Program-made: the position numbers and the translations under genes | DNA from: Frankia sp. | GTDB taxonomy: Bacteria > Actinomycetota > Actinomycetes > Frankiales > Frankiaceae | Direction: 5' to 3' | NCBI GenBank assembly: GCA_019689615.1 | Contig: JADGHD010000033.1 | Coordinates: 1 to 16,346 of the forward strand | Length of the DNA stretch: 16,346 bases | The notes under the pieces: model-generated | Told to the model about the DNA's origin: nothing | The model's input: only the letters and a program-made list of their open reading frames with translations | The model's database searches: none | Shown: positions 13,639 through 16,346 of the stretch, one piece after another | Position numbering within the stretch: position 1 is the stretch's first letter | Layout: every line of letters begins with the position of its first letter

Positions 13639-14432
13639 CGCAGCGCGGGCACGTCGACGCCGATCGAGGCCAGCGGCGTCGGGTTCGCCTCGGCCGCGCC
13701 GGCACCGGCGGTCCGCGCCTCCACCAGCTGGCCGAGCACCCAGCGGGCGACAGCACCCGCCTGCGGGTCCTCGACCAGGCTGGTGAACAGGACCGGCCGG
13801 TCTGCCCGCATGGCCGCGGCGTCCCTGGCCATCAGCTCGAGGTCGGCGCCGACCAGCGGCGCCAGGTCGGTCTTGTTGATCACCAGCAGGTCGCTGCTGG
13901 TGACGCCCGGCCCGCCCTTGCGTGGCACCTTGTCGCCACCGGCGACGTCGATCACGAAGATCTGCCGGTCGATCAGGCCGTAGCTGAAGGTGGCGGTCAG
14001 GTTGTCGCCGCCGGACTCGACCAGGATCAGGTCGAGCGGCCCGAGCTCGGCCTCCAGGTCCTCGACGGCGTCGAGGTTGGCGGCGATGTCGTCGCGGATC
14101 GCGGTGTGCGGGCAGCAGCCGGTCTCCACCGCGCGGATCCGCGCCGGGTCGAGCACGCCGGCCCGCCGCAGGAAGTCGGCGTCCTCGGTGGTGTAGATGT
14201 CGTTGGTGACGACCGCGAGGTCGACCTTGCCGGCCAGGGCCCGGCACAGCGCGGCGACCAGCGCGGTCTTGCCGCTGCCGACGGGGCCGCCGACGCCGAC
14301 CCGCACCGCCCGGCCGCCAGGCACGGCGCGCGGCGCGCCGCTGGGGGCGTTCGTCCGCCAGGTGGCCGGCCCACCGCCGACGGCGCCGCCGAGCGGCGAG
14401 CCGTGCTCGTGATGGTCATGGTCGAGGTGCAC
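13635..14432 (-). CDS. ureG: Urease accessory GTPase UreG with His-rich N-terminus
   Basis: The product is 265 residues, some 40-60 longer than a typical UreG. The start is the GTG at 14432, with GAAGGAGG 4 bases upstream, giving MHLDHDHHEHG: five histidines and three acidic residues in the first ten. A Gly/Pro-rich linker leads to the GTPase core at about residue 43: P-loop GGPVGSGKT (48-56), VVTNDIYTTEDADFL (74-88), the nickel-binding ETGCCPH motif with C107 and H109, ESGGDNLTATFSYGLID (139-155), VAGGDKVPRKGGPG and NKTD (186-189). UreG hydrolyses GTP to drive nickel transfer. No ureE exists in the window, so the His tail may bind nickel in its place, as reported for other His-rich UreG and HypB proteins. 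Heads the ureG-ureD unit. Confidence 0.95.
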   Translation of the reverse strand: MHLDHDHHEHGSPLGGAVGGGPATWRTNAPSGAPRAVPGGRAVRVGVGGPVGSGKTALVAALCRALAGKVDLAVVTNDIYTTEDADFLRRAGVLDPARIRAVETGCCPHTAIRDDIAANLDAVEDLEAELGPLDLILVESGGDNLTATFSYGLIDRQIFVIDVAGGDKVPRKGGPGVTSSDLLVINKTDLAPLVGADLELMARDAAAMRADRPVLFTSLVEDPQAGAVARWVLGQLVEARTAGAGAAEANPTPLASIGVDVPALR

Positions 14433-14468
14433 GAGGCCTCCTTCGGGCGTCCCGGTCCGACACCCGGC

Positions 14469-14490
14469 TGGCCGGCCGACGCGCCGGCCA
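14469..14490 (-). promoter_or_regulatory. 8-bp hairpin in the probable ureG leader
   Basis: TGGCCGGC (14469-14476) and GCCGGCCA (14483-14490) form a perfect inverted repeat with a 6-base loop. If transcription begins near 14500, as the -10 box at 14512-14507 predicts, this hairpin lies in the first part of the 5' leader, 37 bases before the start codon. It could equally be a DNA operator. A role is not demonstrated. Confidence 0.3.
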
Positions 14491-14506
14491 CCGAGCGGCC
14501 GTGGCC

Positions 14507-14538
14507 AGCGTAAGCAGGGCCGATGTCGTCCGGGTTAC
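14507..14538 (-). promoter_or_regulatory. ureG promoter with GlnR-like box
   Basis: On the minus strand: GTAAC (14538-14534), six bases, GACAT (14527-14523), ten bases, TACGCT (14512-14507). This repeats the layout of the ureA promoter element exactly in all three spacings while the spacer bases differ, which argues for a functional arrangement. TACGCT fits TAnnnT as a -10 box and predicts transcription from about 14500 with a leader of ~70 bases. The GlnR assignment is by resemblance only. Confidence 0.5.
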
Positions 14539-14606
14539 CCGACCGGTGGCCGGCGTGCCCGATGACACAACAGCGGTGAGACCCGCGCGCCGCACGGCCC
14601 CGCCGG

Positions 14607-14632
14607 CTACTTTGGTTGCACTAAACAAGTAG
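14607..14632. promoter_or_regulatory. MarR-like palindromic operator before the MFS gene
   Basis: Within 14612-14628 the half-sites TTGgTT and AAaCAA form an imperfect 17-base palindrome of the TTGnTT-n5-AAnCAA type common for MarR-family repressors, and outer arms CTACTT (14607-14612) and AAGTAG (14627-14632) extend it. This AT-richer island stands out from the surrounding GC-rich DNA and ends 16 bases before the MFS start codon, overlapping where its promoter and leader must be. No MarR gene is inside the window. Confidence 0.55.
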
Positions 14633-14648
14633 TCGGGGAGGAAGCGCG

Positions 14649-16346
14649 ATGACCACGGCCGCCGCGCGCCCCACCGGAATTGGCCCCGGCGCGGCCGCCC
14701 CAGCACCCGCCGGAGCGGCCCAGCCGGTGCCGATGACCCGGCGCGAGATCAACCAGGCGTTCGTCGCGCTGCTCATGGGCCTGACGGTCACGATGCTGTC
14801 GGCGACCGTCGTCGCCGCCGCGCTCCCCCGGATCGTCGCCGATCTGGGCGGCGGCGCGGCCAGCTACACCTGGGTGGTCACGGCCACGCTGCTGATGATG
14901 ACCGCGACCATGCCGATCTGGGGCAAGCTCGCGGACCTGGTCAGCAAGAAGCTCCTGCTCCAGCTCTCGCTGGTGATCTTCGTGGCCGGGTCGACGCTCG
15001 CCGGGCTCGCGGTCTCGGCCCCCATGCTGATCGCCGCCCGCGCCGTCCAGGGGATCGGCGTCGGCGGCGCGAGCGCCCTGTCGCAGGTCACGCTCGCGGT
15101 GATGGTCGCGCCGCGGGAGCGGGGCCGCTACAACGGCTACATCGGCTCGGCGTGGGCGCTGTCGACGGCGGCCGGGCCGCTGATCGGCGGCGTGGTCGTG
15201 GACGCCCCCTGGCTCGGCTGGCGCGGCTGCTTCTTCGTCTGCCTCCCGTTGGCCATCGCCGCCTTCGCCGTCCTGCAGCGCACGCTGCGGCTGCCGGTCG
15301 AGCACCGGCCGGTGAAGATCGACTACCTGGGCGCGGTGTTCATCGTCACCGGGGTCAGCCTGGTGCTGCTGTGGCTGTCGCTGGGCGACACGCTGCTCGG
15401 CTGGTTCACCGGGCGCGGGATCGCCGTCCTGGCCGGCGGCGTCGCGCTGCTGGCGCTCGCCGTCCTGGTCGAGAGGCGGGCGGCCGAGCCGATCGTGCCG
15501 CTGCGGCTGTTCCGCAACCGCACCGTGACGCTGGCGATCGTGGCCAGCGTGGTCACCGGGACGACATCGTTCGGCGTGACGCTGCTGTTCAGCCAGTACT
15601 TCCAGCTCGGCCGTGGCCAGTCGCCGACCGCCTCGGGGCTGCTCACCGTGCCGATGGTCGGCTGTCTGGCGATCGCCGGCGAGCTGGCCGGGCGCAGCAT
15701 CTCCCGCACCGGCCGCTGGAAGCGGCTCATCGTCGCCGGCGGCGTGGTCCTGTGCTGTGGCCTGACGGCGCTCAGCCTGGTCACGGTCAGCACCCCGCTG
15801 CCGCTCGTCGGGGTGTTCCTCGGGCTCACCGGCGTCGGCGTCGGCATGACCCAGCAGAACCTGATCCTGGCCGCGCAGAACAGCGTCGACGTCCACGACC
15901 TCGGGGTGGCCAGCTCGGCCGTCGGCTTCTTCCGCAGCCTCGGCGGCACCGCCGGGGTGTCCGCCCTCGGCGCCGCGTTCGCCAGCCACACGGGGCACCT
16001 GGTCAGCGGCGGGCTCGCGGCCGCCGGGCTGCCGCCGGACTCGCTCGGCGCCCACGGGGACCGGATCCCCAAGCTGTCCGCGCTGCCAGAGCCGGTCGCC
16101 GCGGTCGTCTCGCACGCCTACGGCGACGCGCTCGGCTACGCGTTCCGCTTCGCGGTCCCGCTCGGGGTGCTCGCGTTCGTCGCCATCCTGCTGATCCGGG
16201 AGACCCGGCTGCGCACCGCCGAGGACATGGCCGCCGCCCGCGCGGCTGCCCAGGCCCAGCGGACCACTCCCCCGGCCGCCGGCACTGGCCAGCCCACCGC
16301 CGTCCCGCCCCGGCTGCCCGACCAGCTCACGCCCGACCATCTGGCG
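14649..16346 (+). CDS. MFS exporter, DHA2 (EmrB/QacA) family, truncated by window edge
   Basis: The frame is open for 566 codons and reaches the right edge without a stop. The ATG at 14649 has GGAGG 7 bases upstream. After a 35-residue Ala/Pro/Gly tail, the first membrane helix leads into LSATVVAAALPRIVADLGG, then YTWVVTATLLMMTATMPIWGKLADLVSKKLLLQ, the conserved loop-2/3 motif A region of DHA2 drug:H+ antiporters; AARAVQGIGVGGASAL and GSAWALSTAAGPLIGGVVVD (motif C area) follow. The 14-helix plan appears nearly complete, because the last hydrophobic segment (FAVPLGVLAFVAILLI) is followed by a charged, then Pro/Ala-rich cytoplasmic tail that continues past the edge. It probably expels drugs or other hydrophobic compounds. 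Divergent from ureG with a 216-base gap carrying a MarR-like site. Confidence 0.92.
   Translation, partial: MTTAAARPTGIGPGAAAPAPAGAAQPVPMTRREINQAFVALLMGLTVTMLSATVVAAALPRIVADLGGGAASYTWVVTATLLMMTATMPIWGKLADLVSKKLLLQLSLVIFVAGSTLAGLAVSAPMLIAARAVQGIGVGGASALSQVTLAVMVAPRERGRYNGYIGSAWALSTAAGPLIGGVVVDAPWLGWRGCFFVCLPLAIAAFAVLQRTLRLPVEHRPVKIDYLGAVFIVTGVSLVLLWLSLGDTLLGWFTGRGIAVLAGGVALLALAVLVERRAAEPIVPLRLFRNRTVTLAIVASVVTGTTSFGVTLLFSQYFQLGRGQSPTASGLLTVPMVGCLAIAGELAGRSISRTGRWKRLIVAGGVVLCCGLTALSLVTVSTPLPLVGVFLGLTGVGVGMTQQNLILAAQNSVDVHDLGVASSAVGFFRSLGGTAGVSALGAAFASHTGHLVSGGLAAAGLPPDSLGAHGDRIPKLSALPEPVAAVVSHAYGDALGYAFRFAVPLGVLAFVAILLIRETRLRTAEDMAAARAAAQAQRTTPPAAGTGQPTAVPPRLPDQLTPDHLA

Noticed and set aside
10081..13983. 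A plus-strand open frame of about 1300 codons
   Set aside because: It runs antisense to the dioxygenase, the membrane protein and ureD and out of frame with ureF. Its Arg/Pro/Ala-rich translation has no domain; long stop-free frames are expected at this GC content.
14607..16340. A minus-strand open frame of 577 codons opposite the MFS exporter
   Set aside because: The translation is Asp/Arg/Gly/Gln-rich repeats without membrane segments or motifs, the usual antisense shadow of a GC-rich membrane-protein gene. The plus strand gives a clear DHA2 transporter.

Overview
The window comes from a very GC-rich genome with near-total G/C at third codon positions, frequent GTG starts, 4-base start/stop overlaps and hairpins without U-tracts. 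It is actinobacterial, and the gene set and protein style suggest Frankia or a close relative; the genus is inference, not proven here. No tRNA, rRNA, CRISPR array, transposase or integrase was seen.

Layout: (1) 297-1520 (+), a GHKL-ATPase/winged-helix protein of the RecG-C/'ATP-binding' regulator type, apparently without the usual N-terminal AlbA_2 domain. (2) 1598-3154 (-), an adenine-deaminase homologue that has lost its metal ligands and most of its catalytic barrel. (3) 3354-7112 (-), a four-gene ABC importer operon transcribed leftwards: Tat-type NMT1/THI5-like binding lipoprotein, ATPase and two permeases, coupled by 4-base overlaps and, before the first permease, by a possible 10-codon leader ORF. 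(4) 7441-10010 (+), ureA-ureB-ureC encoding the three urease subunits. (5) 10156-11025 (-), a PhyH-type Fe(II)/2-oxoglutarate dioxygenase. (6) 11249-11704 (-), a small membrane protein or lipoprotein of unknown function. (7) 11852-12652 (+), ureF. (8) 12691-14432 (-), ureG-ureD, convergent with ureF. (9) 14649 to the right edge (+), a DHA2-type MFS exporter with a MarR-like palindrome in front of it.

How it fits together: UreABC hydrolyses urea, and UreD, UreF and UreG load nickel into UreC. No ureE is present, but UreG begins with a His-rich tail that could handle nickel. The urease genes are split into three transcription units with two unrelated genes between ureC and ureF. Despite this, the regions upstream of ureA and ureG carry the same composite element, GTnAC-n6-GnCAT-n10-TAnnnT, which resembles a GlnR-type nitrogen box set at a fixed distance from a -10 box. 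ureA may be leaderless. The importer and the dead deaminase beside urease suggest uptake of a nitrogen-rich heterocycle, but the substrate cannot be read from the sequence.

Most noteworthy: the shared urease promoter element, the adenine-deaminase pseudoenzyme, the leader mini-ORF in the ABC operon, the rearranged urease cluster with His-tailed UreG, and a strong hairpin between ureB and ureC.
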